From: Acidobacteriota bacterium
Lineage (GTDB): Bacteria; Acidobacteriota; Terriglobia; Terriglobales; Acidobacteriaceae
NCBI GenBank assembly: GCA_003224835.1
Contig: QHZX01000026.1
Span: 1 to 7,372 of the forward strand
Direction: 5' to 3'
Length of the DNA: 7,372 nt
The stretch's first letter is position 1, and every line of letters starts with the position of its first letter. Made by a program: the position numbers and the translations under genes. Positions 1 through 6,744 of the stretch are shown here, piece after piece. Below the pieces are notes generated by a model that searched no databases, was not told where the DNA came from, and was given only the letters and a program-made list of their open reading frames with translations.

Positions 1-3000
1 TTGAGCAGAACGCTGGCGACCGCTGTCATCGCCGATTGATTCTTGCCGGGATTCTCCTTCAGCTCTGCTGATGCTCTGACTAATCTCGCTCCTCGTGAGG
101 CGCCGGAAGCTTTCGCATAAAGCCGGCGCATGGTTGCGAGCTCATTTTCTGTCAAGTCGCGCGACAGTACTAAGCGCGCGCCAAACTGGATACGCTCGTC
201 AAGATTCATGGACGCCTTTGTCATGCGACCTGCCAGCGCCTCGGAAGCCTCCGCATAGACGGGATCGTTCAGCGTCACCAACGCCTGAAGCGGAGTATTC
301 GTAGGGATGCGGCGCGCCAGGCTTGTGTCATGATCCGAGGCGTCGAAGGTGAGAAAGCTTGGGTATCCGGCCGTTCGCTTGATGTATGTGTAAACCGCGC
401 GTCGATAGCGACCTGGTCCCTTCGCGTCAATCCATTTACTGTCGTTGTAAACCGAGTTCCAGACCCCGGCAGGCTGCGGCGGCATTACGGGAGGTCCGCC
501 CATCTTCAGATTTAGAAGTCCGCTTGCCATGAGCGCCTGATCGCGGACCATTTCTGCGGTGAGACGCTGCTGTGGCCCGTGAGCGAGCAAGCGATTCCGT
601 GGGTCTCTTTCGTTGAGTTCAGGTGTTGTCCTGCCGCTTTGTCGATAAGCCGCACTGAGCACCAGCTCGCGCAACAGGGCCTTCATATCCCAATGAAGAT
701 CCTTCTGAAAATGAAGTGCAAGCCAATCGAGCAGCTCAGGATGACTCGGTTCTTCCCCAACGCTACCGAAATTCTCGAGCGTTTCGACGATGCCGGTACC
801 AAACAATTGCTCCCAGTAGCGATTCACCGCAGTACGCGCGGTGAGAGGCTGCCCCGGAGAAAAGAACCAGCGCGCGAGCGTCAACCGGTTGCGGGGCTCG
901 CCAGCAGGAAGCGCCGGAAAGATCCTTGGCACATCGGGAATAAGGGCCGGGCCGATTTTGGTAAGGAAATTACCGCGCTCGAACTCGAGAGTCTTACGAA
1001 GTGCATATGCCGGCTGTTCGGCCATTACAGGAGTCTCAATCGCTGGAATTTCTTCCAGCTGCTTTTGCAGCTTTGTAATCCGGGCGATGTTGCCGTTATA
1101 GCCGGAGTCCGCACTGAGTTCCGTCCAATGGGGATCACCGCTCGCAAATATCCTCGAACGCCTGATCAGCGACGGTTTACTGGCAATGCTGTCAACCTGC
1201 GTGAGCAAAATCTTTATGTAGCTGCCGTCGGCGAGCTGAATTGGCGAAGCTGGGACCGCAACCATCCAACGGTTCTGGAACAAACTGGGATCGGACGAAA
1301 AGCCTCCAGTCGCCGCGTCTTCTTTATGTTCCGAGTTCGCTTTGACAGCCCTGGTCACCGCGGCCGAAAGATTCGTCTCGGAGTCTGGGACAAAATTGTG
1401 GAAGCCAATCTTGCTTGCATGGCCGTTGGGCCCAACGATCCACGCGTCCACTTTATTTACGATAAAACCCAGTTCCGGAGTGTGCCGGGACGTCTCAGAA
1501 TTACCGGGAAACACTTCGATCCGCAACGCCGTTAACTTCGGCACGGTTGTGCTTACCTTGATTTCATAAACCGATTTTCCCGGCGTAGTCGCAGCTGCCG
1601 CGAACTCGCCACCGTGGACTTGAAAGACTACCGGCCTGACCTTAGCTCTCGCGGCGGCAAGCCTCCTCTCTTCGGCGATGGCCTTGGCCAATTCCTTAAG
1701 TTCCTTCGCCCGGTCTTTGAGTTCCTTTACTTCAGGCTCTTTGCCCGGGAGTTTGCTTTGTCGCAATTCGTGGAGTTGGCGTTCCAGTTGAACGATCTCC
1801 CAACGCAACGCGGGCGCTTCACTGGCGGTTGCCGACGTGACTTTTACGGGCAACCATTGAGTCTCATTTTCCAAATCCCGGCCTGCCTCAACCACCGACG
1901 TCGTCAGTCCCGCAATTTCCTGCTGCAATTGCGCCGCTTCCGGATATCGCGTGTGGTCCTTGGGAACCCGCAGCACGGGCGCGTCACTCGGGTAGTCGGC
2001 ATCTTGCGATGTATTAAAGAAGGCGAGCGACTTGTAATACTCGTTGTGATGAATCGGATCGTACGGATGCGAGTGGCACTGCACGCAATTCATCGTCAGT
2101 CCATTGAGCACTGACCAGGTAGTCGCCGAGCGATCCATCACAGCTATCAGGCGGAATTCCTCATCGTCTGTGCCGCCCTCGTCATTGTTCGGAGTCTGCC
2201 GGTGAAACGAGGTTGCTATCCGGTCCTCAAATGTCGCATTCGGCAATAAATCTCCGGCCAGCTGCGTGATGACAAATTTATCGTACGGAACATTGCGGTT
2301 GAATGCATCAATCACCCAATCGCGATAAGGCCAAACCCCAGGCCGAGCACGGTCTGCTTCGTAACCCTTGGTATCCGCATAGCGCGCCAGGTCGAGCCAC
2401 ATCGCCGCCCAACGTTCGCCATAGCGCGGTGAAGACAGCAATCGGTTCACTTGTTTCTCATAAGCATTGGGGGACGTATCCGTCATATAAGCGGCCTGCT
2501 CCTCTGCGCTAGGCGGAAGTCCCGTTAAATCCAGTGATACCCGACGCAATAGCTCCGCTTTATCAGCCTCGGGCGAGGGAGCGAGTCCCTCCTTCTCCAG
2601 GCGGGAAAGAATAAAGCGGTCCAGAGGCTGTTTTGGCCATCGAACCGCCTTCACTGCCGGAAGTGCATGCGGTTTAGGCGCCACAAAGGACCAATGGTCT
2701 TCCCATTTCGCCCCCTGTTTGATCCATTTGCGAAGCAACTCGACTTGTTTCGGAGGGAGTGGCGCCGCATGATACGGCATCCTAGTATCTGGGTCTTTCG
2801 ATGTGACTCGCGCGATCAGCTCCGAGGCGTCCGGATCGCGTGGCACAATCGTTCGTCGGCCCGATTTTCCAACTCCTAACGCTTCGTCGCGGAATATAAA
2901 GGAGACACCATTCTTTTGGCGTACTCCGCCGTGGCATTGCACGCAGTTCTGATTCAGGATGGGCCTGATCTCCGTGCTGAAATGCACCTCATCCCCGGCA

Positions 3001-3101
3001 AAGAGATAGCGAGGGGCGCGCCACAGGGCCAGCCCACCGACAACAAGGACGGCGCCCAGAAGCAGGAGTAATCGGCGCCCGAGCATGGGCCCGCTCAGCA
3101 T
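1..3101 (-). CDS. PSD1/PSCyt2 planctomycete-type cytochrome c protein, C-terminus cut by window edge
   Basis: The minus frame is open for 1033 codons from the ATG at 3101-3099 to the left edge without a stop. Residues 11-27 are a leucine/valine-rich membrane anchor or signal. A PSC1 haem domain follows, with CVQCH at 53-57 and a possible axial Met108. A PSCyt2 (DUF1549) domain spans about 155-365 and has a second CVQCH at 339-343 followed by HPYDP. Charged, probably coiled-coil stretches lie near 391-415 and 432-486. The PSD1 (DUF1553) domain spans about 725-990 and includes NRYW at 760-763 and the late NTPLQALVTLNDP motif. The last visible residues, MTAVASVLL, match the point where family members end in NLDEF-type tails, so only about ten codons seem missing. 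The protein should sit in the inner membrane facing the periplasm. Its biochemical role is not established; such genes often precede a DUF1501 gene, which would lie beyond the edge. Met6 (3086) is an alternative start. Confidence 0.93.
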   Translation of the reverse strand, partial: MLSGPMLGRRLLLLLGAVLVVGGLALWRAPRYLFAGDEVHFSTEIRPILNQNCVQCHGGVRQKNGVSFIFRDEALGVGKSGRRTIVPRDPDASELIARVTSKDPDTRMPYHAAPLPPKQVELLRKWIKQGAKWEDHWSFVAPKPHALPAVKAVRWPKQPLDRFILSRLEKEGLAPSPEADKAELLRRVSLDLTGLPPSAEEQAAYMTDTSPNAYEKQVNRLLSSPRYGERWAAMWLDLARYADTKGYEADRARPGVWPYRDWVIDAFNRNVPYDKFVITQLAGDLLPNATFEDRIATSFHRQTPNNDEGGTDDEEFRLIAVMDRSATTWSVLNGLTMNCVQCHSHPYDPIHHNEYYKSLAFFNTSQDADYPSDAPVLRVPKDHTRYPEAAQLQQEIAGLTTSVVEAGRDLENETQWLPVKVTSATASEAPALRWEIVQLERQLHELRQSKLPGKEPEVKELKDRAKELKELAKAIAEERRLAAARAKVRPVVFQVHGGEFAAAATTPGKSVYEIKVSTTVPKLTALRIEVFPGNSETSRHTPELGFIVNKVDAWIVGPNGHASKIGFHNFVPDSETNLSAAVTRAVKANSEHKEDAATGGFSSDPSLFQNRWMVAVPASPIQLADGSYIKILLTQVDSIASKPSLIRRSRIFASGDPHWTELSADSGYNGNIARITKLQKQLEEIPAIETPVMAEQPAYALRKTLEFERGNFLTKIGPALIPDVPRIFPALPAGEPRNRLTLARWFFSPGQPLTARTAVNRYWEQLFGTGIVETLENFGSVGEEPSHPELLDWLALHFQKDLHWDMKALLRELVLSAAYRQSGRTTPELNERDPRNRLLAHGPQQRLTAEMVRDQALMASGLLNLKMGGPPVMPPQPAGVWNSVYNDSKWIDAKGPGRYRRAVYTYIKRTAGYPSFLTFDASDHDTSLARRIPTNTPLQALVTLNDPVYAEASEALAGRMTKASMNLDERIQFGARLVLSRDLTENELATMRRLYAKASGASRGARLVRASAELKENPGKNQSAMTAVASVLL

Positions 3102-3105
3102 GACG

Positions 3106-3111
3106 TTTATA
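3106..3111 (-). promoter_or_regulatory. possible -10 box of the PSD1 gene
   Basis: Read on the minus strand this is TATAAA, five of six matches to the -10 consensus. No good -35 hexamer stands upstream at 16-18 bp. Only four bases separate it from the ATG at 3101, so a transcript would begin at about that codon. Translation would then be either leaderless or start at Met6 (3086). There is no Shine-Dalgarno sequence before the ATG at 3101. Confidence 0.25.
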
Positions 3112-3167
3112 TAAGTAGCACAATCTCTGGAACACGAAAATACCCGTGGTGGGCAGTATCTCTTTGA

Positions 3168-3520
3168 AATCACCCAATTGAAGGAGATATTCGTCTGTTC
3201 CGTACCGGAGATGTTCGCGCTTTTATGCCGCCACAAGGGGAGATGGTAGCCGTTTCGCAATCGCTTACTTCAGGGCACCCTACGGTCAGCCTCCAAACAT
3301 CGGTGGAACAGGGATGCAGCGGGGATAGGGAGTTCGGGACATCGATGTCGTGAAATATCCCATTTTGCAGCACGAAGCCGTGCTCATTACCGGCCGAATC
3401 GAAGGAGCGCCCCGTGATATCGCCCGTATTGTGGCGCTGGCGACCGCAAACAGCACCAGCCAGGCAGTTCGGATTACAGTCACCCTCGAAATTGCCAGCA
3501 AGCCAGCCGCGAAACGATAG
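3168..3520 (+). pseudogene. frameshifted gene relic, family not recognised
   Basis: Two plus-strand frames look coding and join end to end. The first opens after a TGA at 3165-3167 and reads through GDIRLFRTGDVRAFMPPQGE and SLTSGHPTVSLQTSVEQG until a TGA at 3351. The second opens after a TAG at 3326-3328, reads DIDVVKYPILQHEAVLITG and then RDIARIVALATANSTSQAVR, and stops at TAG 3518-3520. The frames overlap at 3329-3350, so one lost base would explain the break. The second frame favours G or C at third codon positions, as real genes here do. No ATG, GTG or TTG start precedes the first half, so the N-terminus seems lost. I do not recognise the family. It could instead be chance open frame, and a 3286-3537 minus frame lies over it. 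The remnant sits between divergent operons, which fits slow decay. Confidence 0.4.
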
Positions 3521-3611
3521 GAATTCAAAAATGGCATTCTGATTTAGGAGCTCTTGACATTCAATCTTCTCACGGAGAATTGTGTTTGAACGCTAGCTGA
3601 ACCGCGGGTCT

Positions 3612-3641
3612 GCAACTTCCTAGGTCGTGATCTGGCAACTT
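3612..3641 (+). repeat. GCAACTT direct repeat upstream of promoter
   Basis: GCAACTT occurs at 3612-3618 and again at 3635-3641, 23 bp apart (about two helical turns). Each copy is followed within a few bases by TCCTAG (3618-3623 and 3646-3651). The pair ends 14 bp before the TTGACA of the dehydrogenase promoter. That position would suit an activator, but a repeat this short can arise by chance. Confidence 0.25.
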
Positions 3642-3654
3642 ACGGTCCTAGTGC

Positions 3655-3684
3655 TTGACACTTTGTTTGTGGCGGTGCTAAAAA
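3655..3684 (+). promoter_or_regulatory. sigma-70-like promoter of the dehydrogenase operon
   Basis: A perfect TTGACA -35 lies at 3655-3660. After an 18-bp spacer comes TAAAAA at 3679-3684, four of six matches to the -10 consensus. Transcription would start near 3691, giving a leader of about 45 nt before the TTG start of the subunit-3 gene. A second TTGACA at 3554-3559 has only a poor -10 (GAGAAT after 15 bp), so the promoter at 3655 is preferred. Confidence 0.45.
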
Positions 3685-3690
3685 CGCACC
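3674..3690 (+). repeat. inverted repeat around the -10 box
   Basis: GGTGC (3674-3678) and GCACC (3686-3690) are perfect 5-bp arms around a 7-base centre, TAAAAAC, which contains the predicted -10 box. A repressor bound here would cover the polymerase site. The arms are short, so this is suggestive only. Confidence 0.3.
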
Positions 3691-3696
3691 CTATGT

Positions 3697-3717
3697 AACC
3701 GCTCTCAGAAAGCGGTT
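3697..3717 (+). repeat. 7-bp inverted repeat / leader hairpin
   Basis: AACCGCT (3697-3703) and AGCGGTT (3711-3717) are perfect 7-bp arms around a 7-base loop, CTCAGAA. If transcription starts near 3691, this hairpin forms at the 5' end of the mRNA, 17 nt before the TTG start codon. It could stabilise the message, affect ribosome access or be a protein-binding site. No T-run follows, so it is not an intrinsic terminator. GCGGT at 3672-3676 could also pair with ACCGC at 3698-3702, but only if transcription starts further upstream. Confidence 0.4.
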
Positions 3718-3725
3718 TCAGTAAT

Positions 3726-3731
3726 AGGGGG
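3726..3731 (+). promoter_or_regulatory. ribosome binding site for the TTG start
   Basis: AGGGGG lies three bases before TTG 3735. The spacing is shorter than ideal. However, the frame is closed upstream by a TAA at 3696-3698, and no ATG, GTG or other TTG lies between that stop and 3735. A later start would cut into the twin-arginine signal, so the TTG is the best available start. Confidence 0.4.
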
Positions 3732-3734
3732 CAA

Positions 3735-4442
3735 TTGGGCGGACAAGGAATCGAACGCAGAGAAATTCTGCGATATATCGGCATAGCATCCGTGGCTGGC
3801 ACATTTCCTGGATTCAGCAAATGGGCATTCGCCTGTCCGCAGGATCATCCAGAATCAGTTTCCTCCGTGCGCGCTTCAGGTCCGTATAAACCGCTGTTCT
3901 TTTCTCCCGAGCATTACCAGATGGTGGAGCACATTGCGGAGATGATCATTCCGCAAGATGACACGCCTGGAGCGAGGCAAGCGGGCGTTGCTGAGTTTAT
4001 TGACTTCATGGTTGCGAATCGCGCGCCGGTGAGCGGATCCCGTGACGTCCGCTCGACCGAAGATGCACTGGAAATGGGGAACGAGGCACAGAACCGCTTC
4101 ATTTTAGGACTCGACTGGATCAATACACATTGCCGGGCGGAGTTTGGCCGTGCTTTCATGGATTCCACCCATGAACAACAGAATAGCTTGCTGGAGGAGC
4201 TTGCCTACAAAACGAAATTCAAACCCACAACCGAAAGCGGACGCGAATTTTTCCAAATGATGCGTGATTACACGGTTGTGGGCTACTACACAACAAAGAT
4301 TGGACTAGAGAGCCTTGGTTATCCGGGGCTTCGGACCACGTGGCCAAAGATGCCGGGATGCACTCATCCTGACGATCCGGAACATGCTCACCTTCGGGAG
4401 CCGACAAACCCAATGATCAAGACACAGCAAAGCACGAGTTGA
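3735..4442 (+). CDS. Tat-exported gluconate 2-dehydrogenase subunit 3 family protein
   Basis: This 235-residue protein begins at TTG. Residues 7-13 (ERREILR) fit the twin-arginine consensus, and a modest hydrophobic stretch follows to a likely cleavage site at WAFA|C (30-34). The mature part carries the subunit-3 family pattern: YKPLFFSPEHYQMVEHIAEM at 51-70, then IIPQDDTPGARQAGVAEFID at 71-90, and a helical remainder. In known FAD-dependent sugar and gluconate dehydrogenases the small subunit carries the Tat signal and takes the folded flavoprotein subunit to the periplasm. The GMC gene starts 13 nt downstream, so the two are almost certainly co-transcribed and form a complex. The C-terminal tail (about 205-235) is rich in proline and histidine and shows no motif. 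Family assignment is strong; whether it binds a cofactor is unknown. Confidence 0.93.
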   Translation: MGGQGIERREILRYIGIASVAGTFPGFSKWAFACPQDHPESVSSVRASGPYKPLFFSPEHYQMVEHIAEMIIPQDDTPGARQAGVAEFIDFMVANRAPVSGSRDVRSTEDALEMGNEAQNRFILGLDWINTHCRAEFGRAFMDSTHEQQNSLLEELAYKTKFKPTTESGREFFQMMRDYTVVGYYTTKIGLESLGYPGLRTTWPKMPGCTHPDDPEHAHLREPTNPMIKTQQSTS

Positions 4443-4455
4443 ACCAGTCTCTTAC

Positions 4456-6153
4456 ATGGCTACGAAAATCTATGACGTCATTGTGGTAGGAACCGGCGCC
4501 GGTGGCGGCACGGCCATGAAAATTCTTTGCGAGGCAGGTCTGCAAGTCTGTGCCATTAATTCGGGTCCTCGCACCAATCCAGCGACAGATTATCGCCGAC
4601 ATCGGCAGGTTTACGACCTGAAGTATCGAGGCTACGGCGATCCCTTGCGGTTGAAAGGGAAAGCCCACCAGGAGCCCTATTCTGTGGAAGAGTCGGAATA
4701 CAGCGAGGGAAGGGACCTGTTCGAGCACGATGTTGCATATTCCAACGCACCAGGAACCGACTGGTACTGGAAGCGATGCAAGGGCACCGGCGGGAAAGCC
4801 AATTTTTGGGGCCGTTCTTCGGCGCGGTTTGGCGATATCGATTTCAAGGCCGCAGATCTCGACGGGGTTGGAGAAAACTGGCCGGTTGATTACGCGGAGA
4901 TTTCTCCGTGGTTTTCAAAGGCCGAGCGTTACATGGGTGTGGCTAGCACGATCCAGAATCGGCCGAGCAATCCCGATGGCGAATATCTCCCGCCAATGCC
5001 CTGGCGCTGCCTGGATTACATCATTCAGAAGGGCGCAGAAAAAATCGGTGTGCCGTACCTGCCTGATCGTTGCGCGCAGTTGACGATTGAGCATAACGGA
5101 CATCTGGCCTGCCACTATTGCGGGAACTGCAGCCGCGGGTGCGATGTTGGATCGTTTTTCTCGCCAACGTGGTTCACCATCCCGGAAGCTGAGGCGACCA
5201 AAAACCTAACGCTTCTCACCAACGCCCTGGTCCGAAGCATACTAGTGGATGAGAACGGCATGGCAAAAGGTGTGGCATACGTGGACCGGCCCACGCGGAA
5301 AGAAGTGGAAGTCTATGCCAAGGTGGTTGTTCTTGCCGCATCGTGCGTTGAGACTGCGCACATCATGCTGAACTCGAAGTCCAGGCACTGGCCTACCGGC
5401 ATTGCTAATTCGAGTGGACAACTTGGCCACAATCTTTCGGATCACCTTTATGGCAATCCGGGATACGGATACTTGCCGCAGCTATTGGGTCAGCCTGCTA
5501 CTCCCGATAATATCGCCGATTCAACCGTTACCTGGATGCCGCGCTGGCAAAACTTGAAAAATCCGAGGGAAGAGAAATTTATTCGAGGGTATTCGATTTA
5601 CATGGGTGGCGGTTGTGGCGAGTTTCCCGGCCACTACGGGCAGATCGAAGGCTTCGGTTCTAAATACAAAAAGGAAATCAAACGTTACTATCCCACCCCG
5701 GTTGGTGCTCTCATCCAGGCGCCGGCACTTCCCAGTCCTAATAACTACATTGATATCGATCCAGAAAAAAAGGACATCTTTGGAATTCCTCAACTGCGAT
5801 TTCATTATGAATGGGGCCCAAACGAGCTTCTGATGTGGGAGCATTCGAAGCAAGTTATGATCGATCTCTTCAACGCCATGGGTGGAGAGATGTGGGGCGC
5901 TGACGCTGAACCGAACCGCGCTGGGACCAGTTTGCATGAGGTTGGAGTCTGCAAGATGGGAAATGATCCCAAAACGTCAGTCACAAACAAGTGGGCGCAA
6001 GCTCACGACGTCCAGAACCTTTACATTTGCGACGCCAGCATTTTTCCGACGATCACCGATAAGACGACGACCATGCCCATTGTCGCTTTCGCCATGCGGA
6101 CCTGTGATCACATGCTGGACAATTTTAAGCAAGGTGTTCACAAGCGCGCATGA
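4456..6153 (+). CDS. GMC-family FAD-dependent dehydrogenase, catalytic subunit
   Basis: This 565-residue protein is about the usual family length. An N-terminal Rossmann motif, VVGTGAGGG (G12, G14, G17), binds FAD, and residues 110-119 (GTGGKANFWG) form the second flavin-contact loop. NWPVDYAEISPWF follows at 141-153. C219, C222, C225 and C229 lie in CHYCGNCSRGCDVG. The C219/C225/C229 spacing (X5, X3) matches, from memory, the 3Fe-4S ligands of Burkholderia FAD-glucose dehydrogenase. The C-terminal domain has the catalytic His494 in HEVGVCKMG, the DASIFPT segment, and TTTMPIVAFAMRTCD from 537. In many GMC proteins the residue at 537 is Asn; here it is Thr. There is no signal peptide, so export would depend on the upstream Tat partner. 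The start follows the partner's stop by 13 nt with no clear Shine-Dalgarno sequence, suggesting translational coupling. It probably oxidises a sugar, polyol or alcohol in the periplasm; the substrate is not deducible. Confidence 0.95.
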   Translation: MATKIYDVIVVGTGAGGGTAMKILCEAGLQVCAINSGPRTNPATDYRRHRQVYDLKYRGYGDPLRLKGKAHQEPYSVEESEYSEGRDLFEHDVAYSNAPGTDWYWKRCKGTGGKANFWGRSSARFGDIDFKAADLDGVGENWPVDYAEISPWFSKAERYMGVASTIQNRPSNPDGEYLPPMPWRCLDYIIQKGAEKIGVPYLPDRCAQLTIEHNGHLACHYCGNCSRGCDVGSFFSPTWFTIPEAEATKNLTLLTNALVRSILVDENGMAKGVAYVDRPTRKEVEVYAKVVVLAASCVETAHIMLNSKSRHWPTGIANSSGQLGHNLSDHLYGNPGYGYLPQLLGQPATPDNIADSTVTWMPRWQNLKNPREEKFIRGYSIYMGGGCGEFPGHYGQIEGFGSKYKKEIKRYYPTPVGALIQAPALPSPNNYIDIDPEKKDIFGIPQLRFHYEWGPNELLMWEHSKQVMIDLFNAMGGEMWGADAEPNRAGTSLHEVGVCKMGNDPKTSVTNKWAQAHDVQNLYICDASIFPTITDKTTTMPIVAFAMRTCDHMLDNFKQGVHKRA

Positions 6154-6157
6154 GCAT

Positions 6158-6173
6158 GAACGAGCTTTCGTTC
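6158..6173 (+). terminator. small stem-loop just after the GMC stop codon
   Basis: GAACGA (6158-6163) and TCGTTC (6168-6173) pair perfectly around a GCTT loop, four bases after the stop. No T-run follows directly, so it may protect the 3' end of the operon mRNA rather than terminate transcription by itself. Confidence 0.3.
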
Positions 6174-6183
6174 CAGCTGCATG

Positions 6184-6217
6184 GAGACGATTCAAGTCTC
6201 GCATCATTTTCTTGTTT
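6184..6217 (+). terminator. weak candidate intrinsic terminator
   Basis: GAGAC (6184-6188) and GTCTC (6196-6200) form a 5-bp stem with a 7-base loop. A T-rich stretch from 6206 to 6217 (TTTTCTTGTTT) follows after a few bases. The stem is short and the T-run interrupted, so termination here is uncertain. It lies between the operon and the convergent tRNA, where a stop would be expected. Confidence 0.25.
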
Positions 6218-6267
6218 GGAGTTGAATGAGGGACTGCGGCAAGAAAATCAAAGCGAAACTAATTGCG

Positions 6268-6356
6268 TGGTGCCCGGGACTGGAATTGAACCGGTACGCT
6301 CCTTTCGGATCCCGGGATTTTAAGTCCCGTGCGTCTGCCAGTTTCGCCACCCGGGC
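6268..6356 (-). tRNA. trnL: tRNA-Leu(UAA)
   Basis: Read on the minus strand this is a class II tRNA of 86 nt plus an encoded CCA (6268-6270). The acceptor stem GCCCGGG/CCCGGGC is perfect. The D arm has a GCG/CGC stem. The anticodon stem CGGGA/TCCCG encloses CTTAAAA, giving anticodon UAA at 6320-6322 (plus-strand positions), which reads leucine codons UUA and UUG. The long variable arm contains TCC-GAAA-GGA, as expected for tRNA-Leu. The T loop is TTCAATT. The T stem ACCGG/CCAGT has one C-A mismatch at the third pair. The gene converges with the dehydrogenase operon. It also produces a spurious minus-strand peptide frame reading VAKLADARDLKSR, a familiar tRNA-Leu artefact. Confidence 0.97.
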
Positions 6357-6744
6357 GGGTTTGAAAACGCTAGAGTTACCGTACACCAACCTTTGGAGCC
6401 GTGAGGACTGTAGCGGGAAATGTAGCGACTCCAGCGCTTCTTTCTGACGTGGATTGTGCCGCGTTACGCAAGAAATCCGGGGACGTTTCTGAGTACACGT
6501 TCTCCAGGTCCGGCGAAAGGACAAACTCACGCTGATTTTCATCCGATCGCATTTCGATTACAGGCACGAGGTCAATGATGCGCCAGCCGGAGCGCTCTTC
6601 TTAATGTGGCGAGATGCCGGTTATTGTGGAGCGGTCCTATGCATCATGCACCATCTTCGCCGTAAACTCGGCTCACTTTGCTGATTTCGTACCCGGCGTT
6701 TTCTGAACCGTCGATAGCGTTACCGTGAGCTTCTCGCTTTTTCC
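6357..6744. other. intergenic stretch with no convincing gene
   Basis: No RNA gene, mobile element or clear family match is visible. The upstream flank of the tRNA gene (6357-6400) shows no obvious -35/-10 pair on the minus strand. The stretch contains two short minus-strand frames that look mildly coding: 6376-6567, described separately, and 6644-6766 (40 codons from ATG, including ISKVSRVYGEDGA). They lie in different frames with no usable Shine-Dalgarno sequence. They may be the remains of one decayed gene or chance. Confidence 0.4.
6376..6567 (-). CDS. possible 63-residue hypothetical protein or gene remnant
   Basis: A GTG at 6567 opens a frame reading VPVIEMRSDENQREFVLSPD then LENVYSETSPDFLRNA, ending in TAA. 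The coding-like sequence continues upstream of the GTG (SGWRIIDL) to an in-frame TAA, so the true start, if any, may be lost. There is no Shine-Dalgarno sequence, and I recognise no family. It lies directly upstream of the tRNA gene on the same strand. It could be a small protein, the tail of a decayed gene, or chance. Confidence 0.2.
   Translation of the reverse strand: MPVIEMRSDENQREFVLSPDLENVYSETSPDFLRNAAQSTSERSAGVATFPATVLTAPKVGVR

Noticed and set aside
579..1535. A 318-codon plus-strand open frame, and others at 1614-2114 and 2303-2879
   Set aside because: They lie antisense to the continuous PSD1 frame, which has recognisable motifs throughout. Their translations are low-complexity, basic and match no family.
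3286..3537. An 83-codon minus frame starting MPFLNSYRFAAGLLAI
   Set aside because: It looks like the antisense of the plus-strand relic, lacks a Shine-Dalgarno sequence and has no recognisable motif. Its hydrophobic look comes from the alternative reading of coding sequence.
3554..3580. TTGACA at 3554-3559 as the operon promoter
   Set aside because: Its only -10 candidate, GAGAAT, is at 15 bp spacing, and a better-placed TTGACA exists at 3655.
5521..5937. Minus frame of 138 codons inside the GMC gene
   Set aside because: The plus frame is an intact GMC dehydrogenase; this is a shadow without motif or ribosome site.
6204..6542. Open frames on both strands over the tRNA (VAKLADARDLKSR on minus, 6226-6447 on plus)
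   Set aside because: They are translations of the tRNA-Leu gene and its flanks, a common annotation artefact.
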